Counted from the first letter of the stretch, positions 1 through 10,929 are shown. The stretch: DNA of 64,000 nucleotides from Papio anubis (GCF_008728515.1 NC_044981.1:95078426-95142425), one strand, 5' to 3'. Notes: generated by a model from the letters alone, not told the origin. A program made the numbers and translations.

Positions 1-131
1 TTTTTGTATTTTTAGTAGAGACGGGGTTTCACTGTGTTAGCCAGGATGGTCTCGATCTCCTGACCTTGTGATCCGCCCGCCTCGGCCTCCCAACGTGCTG
101 GGATTACAGGGTTGAGCCACCGCGCCTGGCC
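1..131 (-). mobile_element. Alu, cut by window edge
   Basis: Reverse complement of an Alu right through to its 5' end (GGCCAGGCGCGGTGG at the right side). The poly-T side lies outside the window, so only the left monomer is present. CpGs are partly preserved, which suggests AluS or AluY. Confidence 0.93.
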
Positions 132-3100
132 AGGGAATTCTTGGTGGAACAAAACAAATGTCTCTCCAGCTATCAGCTTTATTAGCAGCACAAGCTGGCT
201 TTGAAATTAGCTTCCAAGCATAAGGAAAGCCTACTTTCAGGGTTTAACGTAAAGTAAATATATCTAATATAGTCTAACGTGGAAATTTACAGGAGCCAGA
301 CTGGATAAATTAGTAGGAAACCTAATAATTTTTGATCAGTGTACATTCACTAAAAAAGTAGTAAATAAAGAAAACAGTCTATTGCATTTAACTAAATGTT
401 TGACTACAATAAGTTTTTAAAAATAATTATTTCCCCCTCCAGACTTGTGAGGCTGACAGACTGGGATTGGGATCCCCTTCTGTTCCCACCTGCTAAAGGA
501 GTCAGGGCAAATTACTGTTCATGTTTTCATTTCCTTCCATGTAAAATGGTGCTCCTAAGACCCCAGTGGTCTCAGCAGTAGCACTGAACCTGGCATACTG
601 GATACACTTCACAAATAATAGCTATTAATATTACTATTATGTTGTTACATACAAAATATAAATAAGACATGATAAAAGTAAAAGTAAATGGAATCCCACA
701 CATTGGTATAAGGCCTACAGAGATTTTGGTATATTTCCTTCTGACCCTTTTTTCTATACGTATTTGCACAAAAATGAGATTGTATTGTACATGTTGCTTT
801 TTTCTCACTTAAATACTAGTAGTACCTTTTGATGCCATTATATATAATAGACAAAATTTTTTAAAGGAATTTTATTCATCATAACTTTTTGTGAGTAAGT
901 TTGGGATAACATGTCAGGGTTTTAGAACTTTCATTCTCTTGGGTAACAAAAAATTCTAGCTGTAGGAATAACTAGGTAGGAGCTGTCACTGATGGCTGCA
1001 GCCCAGTCAACAACATCTACTTCTTTTCATCAACAAGCAGTTACAAAAAAATATGGAGTGATGGTGGTCATTCTTGAGAACAAGGAAATTTGCTTTTCTG
1101 TACTTTGAAAACTAGTTTTTATAAATAGCCAAATGCCAATGAAAATCTAAAATACTGGGTTTTTCCTAACCTGAGACACAAAATTATACTGAAAAGCCTA
1201 AGGAGGATGTTAAAGATGAGCACAATGTTGTCCTGTATACCTGATCTAATCCCAGGACTCCTCGTCTATTTCCAATAAGGCCAATTATCTCATTTTCCTT
1301 TATTCCCTTTCTTGAGCTGCTTTTGCAAAGGAGGGTGCATCTGTTTTGGTGAAATAAGACAATGGCATTAGAAGACTCTCTATAAGCAGGGGAAACATTG
1401 TTAATCATATGAGAACCTTTAAAAATGTGGACCACACTGGTTTATTGCTACTGTACTTTAACCCCACTCTTCTATATTCTGCTTTATGATGCTGGGCTGA
1501 GTCCCTGAAAACTTTTTTCCTTTGCTAGCCTCTGTTACATACTGGCACAGGGGGCCACTCAAAGAGTCTGGAAGTAGGGACCTGCTTCTTCCTGTTCCTT
1601 TCATTGTCACCACAGTGATGGTTCTTCATGCTGGCTTTGACTGTTGTTCCATTACAGCAGTACTTTCAGAACCAGCTTAAACATACGTCCCCACCTCCCC
1701 TGCCCTGAGATGCCAGCTTTCCCTCCTCAGAGATCTGCATGCCAGCTCCGTGAGGGTCCCTCCTTCAAGCTTCCACATTTTTGTAATTCCAGTCCATTCC
1801 CTTTGTTCCCGCAGTCCTTGGGGTAGTAGCTGCTCACTGTAGTTACTATCTCTGTGATACCTCAGTATGGCCCCCTTTTCGTTTCCAATTCTCCAATACC
1901 TAGTTAACTGTTCTTTATGTTAAATTCTCCCCAGTAAACTCTCTGGTGTATTTCTGTCTCCTGATGGCCCTGGCTAATGCGAGGACAAATACCAGACTGG
2001 CTTTGCCATTTCTTTCATACTTTTAGAATATGTGGCTGTTCTGCTTCTCTGGTGCTTCCCAACTAGTGGTCGGTGACTACTGGTGAGATGCTAGGTTAGC
2101 ATAACATGTACTTAGAATTTAAAATGGAATTTACTCCCAACAAGATTTCAGCAATTTGTATTTCTGTGAATTGTATTGTGTATGAATATATAATAATACA
2201 ATATCTGTGAATGTAAATGCCTTAGAAATAGCAGAATTTTGTTTCGTTTTTAGTGAAACTCCATATAAATATACAAAAATTGCTTTCCAAAGGACATGAA
2301 ATCCATGTTTTATTTATGTATTTATAAAAAATTTAAAGAGCCTCTTGCCCAGTTTTGTATGGAAAACAACAAACAAACCATCTTCAAACAGACAGTTATG
2401 TTTCCTCATGGGATTTAAAATAGACCATCCTGTCCAATAGGCTTCTTTAACCTAAAGTTATCTAAAAATGCTAAATAAGCTTCTTCAAAACATAAGCTTA
2501 TTTCACTTAGGAAATGGCTCTCCTTGAGTACTGAATTGTTGGACATGAAAAAAGCTTCTAATTACTCCTGAAAGAATCTCTGAAGAGCTAAGATCAGTGA
2601 ATTGGATGAGAATTCTATCTGCCACATATCTTCTGTTTTTCACAGGAAAAATGAAAGTAGCTTTTTTTTCTCTTTTTCCCAAGCACTCTCGATCTCTGAG
2701 TCCTTCCCTCCCTCTCTTCCCCAATCCCTTGATTCTACAGCAGGTTCTGTATTTAGAAAGAACGCATGGACTAAGAACAAAGCAAATTTGACTTTCATTT
2801 CTACCAGTTCTGTTGGTAAATGTGGATTATGGCTGCAGCAGCCTGAAATGACTCCTGTGCCTCTCTTCCCATATTCTCTAGGAATTTCTGAAGTGTGCTC
2901 TCTTTCAGGTGCTTGGTAAACTGGGTTTGTTGTTTCCTGACAGCTGGGTTGGAGTGGGACTGTTACGGATTGTCAGAGAACATGGATGGACAACGGTGCT
3001 GGGATGGACACTGCAGAGAGAGGAGGGGAGGCATGGGGTTAGGAAGGGACGGCAGAGAGGCAAGGGGCAAAAGCAGGCTTCCCCCTTGTCTTTTGGTCAT

Positions 3101-3559
3101 TTCAAACCATTCTTTCTTCCCGGTAGAACTATGGATATTAACAGTGTGTGCCCAGCTTGAGGGAAATGTGTGAATTCAGAGGCACATCCGAACTCCAAAG
3201 GGACACACTGCTGTTTACAGAGTCAAGGCTTTCAGATGAGCTGTCCTTTTTCCAAGGTTCCAAGACATCAATTTTTAAAAAACGTGCCTTTGTGCTGTTT
3301 TCATAGTAGCTCAGGCATGTTATTTTCCTCTCTAAAATGAGGTTGTTAGCACTGAATGGATCCCAAGATTGCGATCTTTATTTAGTGAAAGGTCATGGAC
3401 CAACACCTGGATTGTTTCTACCATTTTGTTTCAATTTATATGTTTTGATAGTTTTCTTTTTATTCTAATTCAAGGTTTAGGCGTTTTTTTTGTTTTTTTT
3501 TTTTTTTTTTTTTTTCCCAACGATCATATTCTCACAACTGCTCTTTTAGCGTTTTATTG
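132..3559. other. Mostly unique DNA, no gene seen
   Basis: About 3.4 kb of AT-rich, mostly unique sequence. Apart from the MIR listed separately, 1450-2000 ends in a block resembling the 3' end of an ancient LTR-type repeat (a TTAAATTCTC-like stretch followed by CTCCTGATGG), too diverged to name. A purine-rich patch lies at 3010-3070 and a T-run at 3485-3515. Open frames here (for example 2602-2919 and 2895-3173) have no recognisable domain and overlap one another in different frames. Confidence 0.6.
440..645 (+). repeat. MIR fragment
   Basis: The order of blocks follows a MIR: loss of signal around TTACTGTTC, then a TTTCC...TGTAAAATGG block, then CTGGCATA and a final run of ATTAATATTACTATTA-type sequence. 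Strongly diverged. Confidence 0.5.
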
Positions 3560-4161
3560 GTGCTAATGATGCCTGAATTTGTCTCTGGTTCTGAACTCTT
3601 TCCTGGGCACAACTCTTTGATTCCTTTGATGACCTGAACATGTTTGCTTGCACATCCCAGCACTGCTTTCAATTGAGCACATGTAGCATAGCTCTTCACT
3701 AAGACCGATCTCTCCCTAATGTCCATGTCTCTGCAAACAGCACCACAATCACCAAGGCCAGGCTTACCTTTCTCTTCACTCCCATGTTCAACTGGTCACT
3801 CAGTCCTTGTACATCTGCCTTGATTGTTTCCACGTTCTTTTTCTCTGTTCTCCCCAGGATTCACTCATTACCTAGATTGTCCTAATGCCTTCTTACCTGG
3901 TCTTTCTATTTCTGGTCTCTTACTTCAAATAGTTCTGCTTTTTATTTCAAATTAATCTTCTAAAACATCACTTTCATTGTTTCTTGCCTCAATTTTAAAA
4001 ATGCCAGTTCCCCCTTTTTCCCGTAAGACCCCTCGTCTAGATTTTAAATTCTTTCATAGGCCATCACGTTTTTCAAATTTACGTCTAACCACTCACTCCT
4101 CAATATAAAGGCTCTATTCATTTAGAAGAATAGAACCAAGCTGAAAAGCTGGAGGGAAGTT
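3560..4161 (+). repeat. L2-like ancient LINE stretch
   Basis: Pyrimidine-rich text with blocks resembling the L2 region upstream of its 3' end (TCTTCTAAAACATCACTTTC, then TTTTAAAAATGCCAG). The same style resumes after the L1 insertion at 5320-5850, so one L2 copy may have been split by that insertion. Family assignment is tentative. Confidence 0.35.
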
Positions 4162-4177
4162 AAGATGTGATTGAAGT
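4162..4177. repeat. Target-site duplication, left copy
   Basis: The 16-mer AAGATGTGATTGAAGT occurs here and again at 5246-5261, immediately outside the two ends of the L1 insertion. The top strand reads TT before AAGATG, so the nick on the other strand was TCTT/AA, close to the L1 endonuclease preference TTTT/AA. Confidence 0.92.
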
Positions 4178-4322
4178 GCTGCACCCATCAACTCGTCAGC
4201 ACCCCTCAACTCGTCATTTACATCAGGTATAACTCCCAATGCAATCCCTCCCCCCTCCCCCCTCCTCATGATAGGCCCCGGTGTGTGATGTTCCCCTTCC
4301 CGAGTCCAAGTGATCTCATTGT

Positions 4323-4803
4323 TCAGTTCCCACCTATGAGTGAGAACATGCGGTGTTTGGTTTTCTGTTCTTGTGATAGTTTGCTAAGAATGATGGTTTC
4401 CAGCTGCATCCATGTCCCTACAAAGGACGCAAACTCATCCTTTTTTATGGCTGCATAGTATTCCATGGTGTATATGTGCCACATTTTCTTAATCCAGTCT
4501 GTCACTGATGGACATTTGGGTTGATTCCAAGTCTTTGCTATTGTGAATAGTGCCGCAATAAACATACGTGTGCATGTGTCTTTATAGCAGCATGATTTAT
4601 AATCCTTTGGGTATATACCCAGTAATGGGATGGCTGGGTCATATGGTACATCTAGTTCTAGATCCTTGAGGAATCGCCATACTGTTTTCCATAATGGTTG
4701 AACTAGTTTACAATCCCACCAACAGTGTAAAAGTGTTCCTATTTCTCCACATCCTCTCCAGCACCTGTTGTTTCCTGACTTTTTAATGATTGCCGTTCTA
4801 ACT
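4323..4803 (-). pseudogene. L1 ORF2 C-terminal fragment
   Basis: About 160 codons of the L1 ORF2 protein C-terminus, open to its natural stop without frameshift. The cysteine-rich motif is intact (C-x3-C-x7-H-x4-C within the block starting CWRGCGEIG), and the ending SLIGGN is present. It lies in the inverted part of the insertion and lacks endonuclease and reverse transcriptase domains, so it cannot function. The clean frame indicates a fairly recent insertion. Continuing the frame past 4803 enters unrelated 3' UTR sequence. Confidence 0.9.
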
Positions 4804-4933
4804 GCACACCAACATGGCACAAGTATACATATGTAACAAACCTGTACGTTATGCACATGTACCCTAGAACTTAAAGTATAATAATAATAAATAAATTAAT
4901 TAATTAAAAAAAAACAAAAACAAAAACAAAAAA

Positions 4934-5081
4934 CACTGTTCTTTCCCCACAAAATTATCTTGCTGTTCTCATAAAGAATCAATCAGACATAAGTGCAAGG
5001 GTTCATGCCAATACCATACTATCTTAATTATTGTAGATTTATTGTAACTTTTAAAGTCAGAAAATACGGGTCCTCCTTTGT
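4934..5081 (+). other. First transduced block (antisense old L1)
   Basis: This non-tail sequence between the first and second A-runs resembles an older L1 ORF2 in antisense (ATGCCAATACCATACTAT, then AAGTCAG). It is probably the DNA that lay directly downstream of the source L1. No canonical AATAAA stands before the A-run at 5082. Confidence 0.6.
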
Positions 5082-5105
5082 AAAAAAAAAAAAAAAAAAA
5101 AAAAA

Positions 5106-5231
5106 GAACCAGCCTGTGCATGAACTAATAGAGTAATAACTCACTCATTACTGCAAGGAGGGCATGAAGCCATTCATGAGGAATCTGCCCCCATAACCCA
5201 AACACTTCCCACCTTCAACAATAGAGGTCAC
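5106..5231 (+). other. Second transduced block (antisense MaLR LTR piece)
   Basis: Sequence between the second and third A-runs resembles an MST/MLT-type LTR in reverse (AACTCACTCATTACTGCAAG, GCCATTCATGAGGAATCTGC, AAACACTTCCCACCTT). An AATAGA hexamer lies just before the final A-run, too close to be a convincing polyadenylation signal. Read as the outer part of a serial 3' transduction. Confidence 0.55.
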
Positions 5232-5245
5232 AAAAAAAAAAAAAA

Positions 5246-5261
5246 AAGATGTGATTGAAGT
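5246..5261. repeat. Target-site duplication, right copy
   Basis: Exact match to 4162-4177 (AAGATGTGATTGAAGT). It marks the right end of the L1 insertion and shows that the inter-tail blocks arrived in the same event. Confidence 0.92.
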
Positions 5262-5272
5262 TTGATAAAAGA

Positions 5273-5274
<2 letters not shown>

Positions 5275-5320
<46 letters not shown>
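5275..5320. repeat. (GT)23 microsatellite
   Basis: A perfect GT dinucleotide run of 46 bp, with no interruptions. Perfect runs of this length are usually length-variable between individuals and able to form Z-DNA. Confidence 0.98.
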
Positions 5321-5322
<2 letters not shown>

Positions 5323-5874
5323 TCATTCCCTTTGGGTGTTCCTAGATCTACTGAAGCTTGTATTGAGAAGCCCATTCTAGGATGTTTTACATTTGAGTCC
5401 CTGAACATGACTTGTTCAGCTACATGCCTTAATGAGTCCTTATTATCTTCTCCCCTCCCCTCTGAGATTATTTCTGTTAATTGTATCACCAACCTCCTCA
5501 CCATCCAGCTAGAAACCAAGCCATACTCTTTAACTTGTCTGTGTCTCTTACCTGTTACCTCAACCACTTGTTGCATCCTGGTTTATTCTACTACGCAACA
5601 TCTCTCACATACGTTGCCTCCTGTCTGTTCATTTGTGCTGTCTTTCAAAACCTTCCATTTTTGTACTTTAATCTTTTTCAGCTAGATTTCTAGCTCATCC
5701 TGTATCTATAGATAAATTTGTTCCCCACTCTTGCTTTCTGTACCATACCCTGTTTTCAGATTTATTTTCATAAAACTTCTACTCAGACACCATTGCTTGC
5801 TTTTCAGGGAATTCTCACTGCCTGAAGAATAGAATCCAAACTGCTGGGATTAAAGTTCTCCCACAGCCCGAGCC
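5321..5874 (+). repeat. L2-like stretch, continued
   Basis: Text such as TTTCATAAAACTTCTACTCAG and GAATAGAATCCAAACTGCTG resembles the L2 region upstream of the 3' end (data block: ...AAAATCC, ...AGTCCAAACTCC). Together with 3560-4161 it may be one L2 copy split by the L1 insertion. Open frames across 5275-5693 are GT-repeat or L2 artefacts. Confidence 0.35.
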
Positions 5875-6602
5875 TGTTACCAGTGGTGAATCTGACAGGT
5901 CTGCTGCAAACTCGATCCTTGCCTCCTTGGAGGAAAGAATTTGGCTGAGGAGCAGAAGTAGGCTTCAGGTAGAGGGAGAGACCTAGGCAAATTTTAGAGC
6001 AGGAGCAAGTTTATAAATAAGTTTTAGAGCGGGAACAAAAGGAAATAAAGTACACTTGGAAGAGGGTCAAGAAGGTGACTTAAGAGATGCAAGTGTCCTG
6101 TCTGGCCCTTGACTTGGGATTTTGTACATTGGCATGGTTCCAGGGTTTATGTTTCTTCTCCCTTGATTCTTCTCTTGGAGCGAGCCATCTGCATGTGCAG
6201 TGGCCTGCCAGCACTTGGGAGGGGCCACATGCACAGTGTGTTTACTGAAGCTGTGCACTTTAGAGGTGTTTTTTCCTTACCAGTCTAGTGTTCCTAAAGG
6301 TGGGTCATATACTGGTTAAACGCTGCCATTTTGCCTCTTAGCGTACATGTGTACATGCTTGAGCCACTCGCCCAGCTCTGGAGATCTTATCAGGAAGCTG
6401 CTGATCACCAGCTTCAGGTGTTTACCACCTACTGGGAGACTGTCTTTCCCTCGTGCTGGCTCTAACCAATTATTATTTTACAGTGGCTGCTTAACAGCCA
6501 CCTGACCATCACCTGGTGGTTGCCTGACATTCCTGGGGGTGGGGCCTCTCCTGCCTTGCTCATGTCTGCCTAATTACCTGCTCTAAGAAGTCTGCCCTAA
6601 CA
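5875..6602 (-). mobile_element. Solo LTR, ERV1 type, antisense
   Basis: This 728-bp block begins TGTTA and ends TAACA, an inverted terminal pair typical of an LTR. Read on the minus strand, a TATA-like TTATAAA lies near 6010-6016, followed by about 140 bp ending in CACTGGTAACA, consistent with R-U5. I recognise the text as an ERV1-class LTR but cannot name the subfamily. I see no short target duplication next to these ends, so the true border may differ by a few bases, or the flanks have diverged. No retroviral genes adjoin it. Confidence 0.65.
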
Positions 6603-6689
6603 TTCCTGTCCTATCTCCCATGACATTCCTGACCTAACTGAAAAATGGGCATAATTTCTTGAACATGCCCTATATGTTTGCTTGTGCTG

Positions 6690-7015
6690 TTTCCTCTGGA
6701 TCTCTCTTTTTCCCTTCTGTGCCTGACATAATGCTACTCTTTTGGGGCCCAGCTCAAATATCACCTGCTCCCTAATACTTTCTATCACTTCTTCCTCTGT
6801 TTGAATATTGAACTGTTTGAATATTAACACTCTCTTAACTGTGGCACGCATAGCATTTTCCATATTCAATAGTTGTAAGCATTATATATAGACGTTATCT
6901 GAGCTAGACTTAAAAAACTACCACAGGGCAGAGACCTACCTTAACCATCTGAACATCCCCAGGTCCTGGCATAGTTCCTTGGTAATCACTGGATATGTGA
7001 ACATGCTCCTGCCTC
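6690..7015 (+). repeat. L2 3' end
   Basis: Blocks follow the L2 3' end in order: GGCCCAGCTCAAATATCACC, a pyrimidine stretch, CACAGGGCAGAGACCTACC, then CCCCAGGTCCTGGCATAGTT. Diverged but colinear. Confidence 0.65.
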
Positions 7016-8067
7016 GACAGCCTTCCTCTTGCTGATCCATTTTCCTGGAACTCTTGCTTTTAACCTCTCTAGGTCTCTAAATACTTAAAGACTTTAAAGG
7101 ATCAATTATAATTCTTTGTTTCAGACAATTTCTTCTTAACTAGTAATCTTATCTGTGAATATGTATATTCATTGCTGTCTGTATTATTCTCTTAGAACTT
7201 AACAAATTGCTCCTTTGTATTATTTAAAATGTTTATTTTGGGTATGATGGGCAGGGGGTAAGGAGGGAGGTCACAGTTTGAATTCAAATGCAATTCAGCT
7301 ATGTTCATTTAAATCCAGTGGGAATTAGGGGTGGATATGATTATACCAGAGGTCTATTATCATAAGAACTGCTGTTTATCTTGGGTGATAACCTATTCTA
7401 AGAAAAAAGTCACGCTGAGCTTGACCCAGGAAGAAAGCTTTAGTTGTCAAGGGTGTGAACTTGATTACAGCTTGGGTATTATTTCAAATCACTATGTGGT
7501 GTGTGAGGACTTCTCTTCGTCTTTGGAGGTATTCATGGAAGCAGTGGAGTTCTGTAGGAATAGACACATTGTGAGCACATGCAAACCACTCCTTGGCAAC
7601 TCCTGGAATAATGAAGGGGCACTTTACTGTGGGCACTGGTCCTGTCTGAACAGGATGAGAAACCTGTGAAATTTGAGATACTATACTTTGCATGACCTTT
7701 ACATGATAAAGCCTGAGAAACTCAGGTTGTGTTTTGTGTTGTGTTTTGTTATTCCACCAAGACAGTAAGCTTCCTCAAAAGCAACACACCATCTAATCCC
7801 TCCTTTCTTTCCCATTGATGTGGCTCTAATTTTGACTTCCACCATTTCTCATCTGGATGATCACAGGAGCTGCTGTTTTCCAGCCGCTGTTCCTACATTC
7901 CACTAATTCATTCTCCTCAGTACTGCCAGAGGTTTCTTTCTAAATGAAAATCAGCTACTCCCAGTTCAAGTCAGCAGACAGAGGCTACATTTACTTTTTC
8001 TTTCCCCCAACTTACTTTTGAAGTGATGGAAGAAATATACAACTAAAACATAAACCCATCGCAGCAA
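7016..8067. other. Mostly unique DNA
   Basis: No gene seen. Text around 7790-7980 is L2-like (GATGATCACAGGAGCTGCTG, TTTCTAAATGAAAATCAGC). The frame at 7331-7669 (112 codons) has no domain I recognise and its codons look random. The rest is unremarkable AT-rich sequence. Confidence 0.5.
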
Positions 8068-8772
8068 TGATACTGTGGTCTGAATATCCATGTCCCTCCA
8101 AAGTTCATGTGTTGAAATCCACCCCACAATGTGTTTATATTAAGAGGTATGACCTTTGGGAAGTGACTAGGTCATTGAAATGATTTGGTTGTGTGTCCGC
8201 ACCCAAATCTTATCTTAAATTGTAATCTCCATGTGTCGACAGAGGAACCTGGTGCGGAGTGATTGGATCATGGGGGTGGTTTCACCCATGCTCTTCTTGT
8301 GATAGGGAGTTCTCATGAGATCTGGTGCTTTAAAAGTGTTTGGCAGTTCTGCCTTCACTCTCTTTCTCTCCTGCTGCCATGTAAGACATGCCTTACATTC
8401 CCTTCACCTTCCACCATGATTGTAAGTTTCCTGAGGCCTCCCCAGCCATGTGAAACTGAGAATCAATTAAACCTTTTTCTTCCATAAATTCCCAGTCTCT
8501 GGAAGTTCTATATAGCAGTGTGAAAATGGATGAATACAGTCATGAATGGGATGAGTGCCCTTATAGAAGAGACCCAGGTGAGCTTACCTTGACTGCCACC
8601 ATGTGAGGATGCTGCAATAAGGTGAGAGGGCAACTCTCACCAGACACCAGATCTACTGGTGCCTTGATCTTAGACTTCCTAGCTTTCAGAACCTTTGAGC
8701 AATACATTTCTTTTGTTTATAAATTACTCAATATAATGTATTTTGTTATAGCCACCAGAACAGGCTGACACT
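8068..8772 (+). mobile_element. MLT1 LTR split by a THE1 LTR
   Basis: The left part (8068-8175) matches the MLT1A/B start (GTGGTCTGAATATCCATGTC, then AAGTTCATGTGTTGAAATCC). The right part (8539-8772) matches its end (GAATGGGATGAGTGCCCTTA, CACCATGTGAGGATG, GTATTTTGTTATAGCC). A THE1 LTR sits between them. About 15 bp of MLT1 expected after GTCAT are missing, probably lost before or at the insertion. Confidence 0.85.
8176..8538 (+). mobile_element. THE1 solo LTR, nested
   Basis: This 363-bp THE1-type LTR begins TGAAATGATTTGG and ends GATGAATACA. It has the usual length and runs in the same direction as the MLT1 around it. A 5-bp target duplication GTCAT flanks it (8171-8175 and 8539-8543). The internal block CATGATTGTAAGTTTCCTGA is typical of THE1. 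Confidence 0.92.
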
Positions 8773-10244
8773 AATGATAACAGAAAGAGTGTCACAAGAA
8801 GAGAAGAAATATTGATGAATTTCTGGAATGTACAAGGCAATCCATTCAGGACTGAGATATTTATGACACAACAAAGAAAAGAAAGAAACTTCTGAAAAAC
8901 TGTTCAGTTCAATTGTAATAGATGATAAATTATCTTAAAATGTATTTTTTTTTGATAAAAAGTTAAAGTCACATTGAATATGCTTGATTTAGAAGGTGCT
9001 GTTTTCGAAAAAAGAAAGTGAATCAGATAATTTTGTACTGGTCATCATAGCCTGACCACATAAAATATTTTGATTCCTAGTAGTATCTAAACTTTGTCTT
9101 TCTAAGCAAACACAGCAGCTGATTATAATAATCAGGCCCCTATTTTTCTGAGTGGATCTTAGAAGTAAATGCATTAATAAAAAGTCAGCTTCCATTCTGA
9201 TGCAGAGATTGGAGAGAGGCACCTGCCAGGGGTGGCCCTGCTCTGGTGAACTGTGGGAAGGGCAAAGGAACCCTGGAGGCAGACTGAGTTCTCATGTAGG
9301 GTGAAACTACAGTGGCAGTTGATGCCTTGGGGTTCAACCCAACCCTTTAGCCTTTAGCTGAGCAGACAGATATCTGGCTCTGGAGGTGTCCTGCCCTGGG
9401 TGACCAGAAGGGAGGGTTAAGATATGCCACTTTAGTTTTCATCTTCCATACTTTATGAAAAGCTCTCTTCAACTTTTTTTTTAATAGTGGAAAATATTTG
9501 ATGACAAAAGTTGGAGTTAAAATTAAGTGAATCAAGATAGTACAAAGGGAATAGTCAGTATAATTTTAAGACATATGATTTCACCTATATAGTTGAGATT
9601 ATAACTGTAAATGCATTATTGCACTGTGCTTTATTTACTTAATCTTTGATCATATGCATTTCCCCAGATCACTGTGTATTTGTAGTTTGACACACATGAC
9701 ACCATTCTTGCCCATACACACACCCAAATATGGGTTAGGGGACAGAGCCATGTAGAAGGTCATGATAATATCAGTGATTTTATTTTCCATACTATGTACT
9801 TTTCTGTATTTTCTAAATGTCTTTTCTAGTCAGGAATCAAACACTGCAAAGTAACTTTTAAGATAAAAGAATCAATCTTTTCTGGAAATTTAAGTGATTT
9901 TTTTCCTTCTATATTCCTGCGTTCACATTTTTTTCTAAAACAACAGGTACTACTTTAATCATGAAAAAAAATATTTTTTAAAGAAGATAATAAACTAAAA
10001 GCAAAAATTGTTGTTATGTTAAAAGTTCATTCTTACGAATATGGGTGATTTTTCCTCCTCATCTTTTTAATTGAAAGTACAAGAGACTTTGTTCTTATAC
10101 GCTAGTATTTTTGTATAGTATGTGTGGCATGTTCTTATACACTAGTACTGCAAATTTTCTAAACTAGTGTAGAGTGCTTTTTATGAAAAAACCTTATTTT
10201 TTAAAAATAAACTTTATGATGTCTCTCTACTGTACTGTAGAATT
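8773..10244. other. Unique AT-rich DNA, nothing seen
   Basis: No gene or named repeat recognised in about 1.5 kb. A short local repeat stands out: GTTCTTATAC(G/A)CTAGTA occurs near 10092 and again near 10131. Small open frames on the minus strand near 8989 and 9347 lack features. Confidence 0.55.
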
Positions 10245-10499
10245 TCTCTCTTTCTTTCTCCTTCCTTCCTTCCTTCCTTCCTTCCTTCCTTCCTTCCTTC
10301 CTTCCTTCCTTCCTTTTCTTTCTCTTTCTTTCTTTCTTTCTCTTTCTCTCTCTTTCTTTCTTTCTTTCTTTTCTTTCTTTCTTTCTTTTTTTCTTTCTTT
10401 GTCTCTCTCCTTCCTTCCTTCCTTCCTTCCTTCCTTCCTTCCTTCCTTCCTTCCTTCCTTCCTTCCTTCCTTTCTTTCCTTCTCTTTCTCTTTCTTTCT
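10245..10499. repeat. (TTCC)n/(TTTC)n pyrimidine microsatellite
   Basis: Compound tetranucleotide array of about 255 bp: long TTCC blocks at both ends around a TTTC/TCTC core, all pyrimidine on this strand. It abuts the T-tail of the Alu at 10500, so it may have grown from the Alu tail. Protein frames across it on either strand are pure low complexity. Confidence 0.97.
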
Positions 10500-10787
10500 T
10501 TTTTTTTTTGGACAGTCTCACTCTGTAGCCAAGGCTGGAGTGCAGTGGCGTGATCTCAGCTCACTGCAACCTCCGCCTCCTGGGTTCAAGCAATTCTCCT
10601 GCCTCAGCCTCCTGAGTAGCTGAGACTACAGGCACTTGCCACCACCCCCAGCAAATTTTTTGTATTTTTATTAGAGACAGGATTTCACTGTGTTAGCCAG
10701 GATGGTCTTGATCTCCTGACCTCATGATCCACCTGCTTTGGCCTCCCAAAGTGCTGGGATTACAGGCGTGAGTCACTGCACCCACCT
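10500..10787 (-). mobile_element. Alu (AluS-like), antisense
   Basis: Full-length Alu in reverse: T-run, then GACAGTCTCACTCTGTAGCC, the middle AG...GTATTTTTATTAGAGACAGG, ending GAGTCACTGCACCCACC. Many CpGs are decayed. Confidence 0.95.
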
Positions 10788-10929
10788 ACTATTTCTTTAC
10801 TTTCCAGTTTTAGCTTTAATTTTTTAGCTTCTGTTAATATTTAATTTTTTTTTTACCTTGCACGTTATTTAAAAATAACAGTGTTGCCCTCCATCAGAAC
10901 CCATACAAGCATAACATATGCATTTATAT

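Larger units (their letters stand above)
4178..5245 (+). mobile_element. L1 insertion, 5'-inverted, with 3' transductions
   Basis: The complete insertion lies between 16-bp target duplications. From 4178 to about 4803 the L1 is antisense (3' UTR start and ORF2 C-terminus). At 4803/4804 the strand flips and the last part of the L1 3' UTR is read forwards, ending in an A-rich tail at 4906-4933. The inverted and direct parts abut in L1 consensus order with about 2 shared bases (GC), as expected for twin priming. After the tail come 4934-5081, a second A-run at 5082-5105, then 5106-5231 and a third A-run at 5232-5247 directly against the target duplication. The two inter-tail blocks are not L1 3' end and are best read as serial 3' transductions. 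Alternatives such as later insertions into the tail are less simple because one pair of duplications encloses everything. Confidence 0.88.

Noticed and set aside
4323..4856. A 177-codon minus-strand frame, the longest in the window
   Set aside because: Not a host gene: all but its first residues are the C-terminus of L1 ORF2, and the start lies in inverted 3' UTR sequence.
10092..10150. Repeated GTTCTTATAC(G/A)CTAGTA
   Set aside because: Only two 17-bp copies, 39 bp apart; local slippage is enough to explain it. Not an array or CRISPR.
10174..10623. Open frames of about 100-150 codons on both strands
   Set aside because: They are translations of the TTCC/TTTC microsatellite and an adjoining Alu, with pure low-complexity protein.
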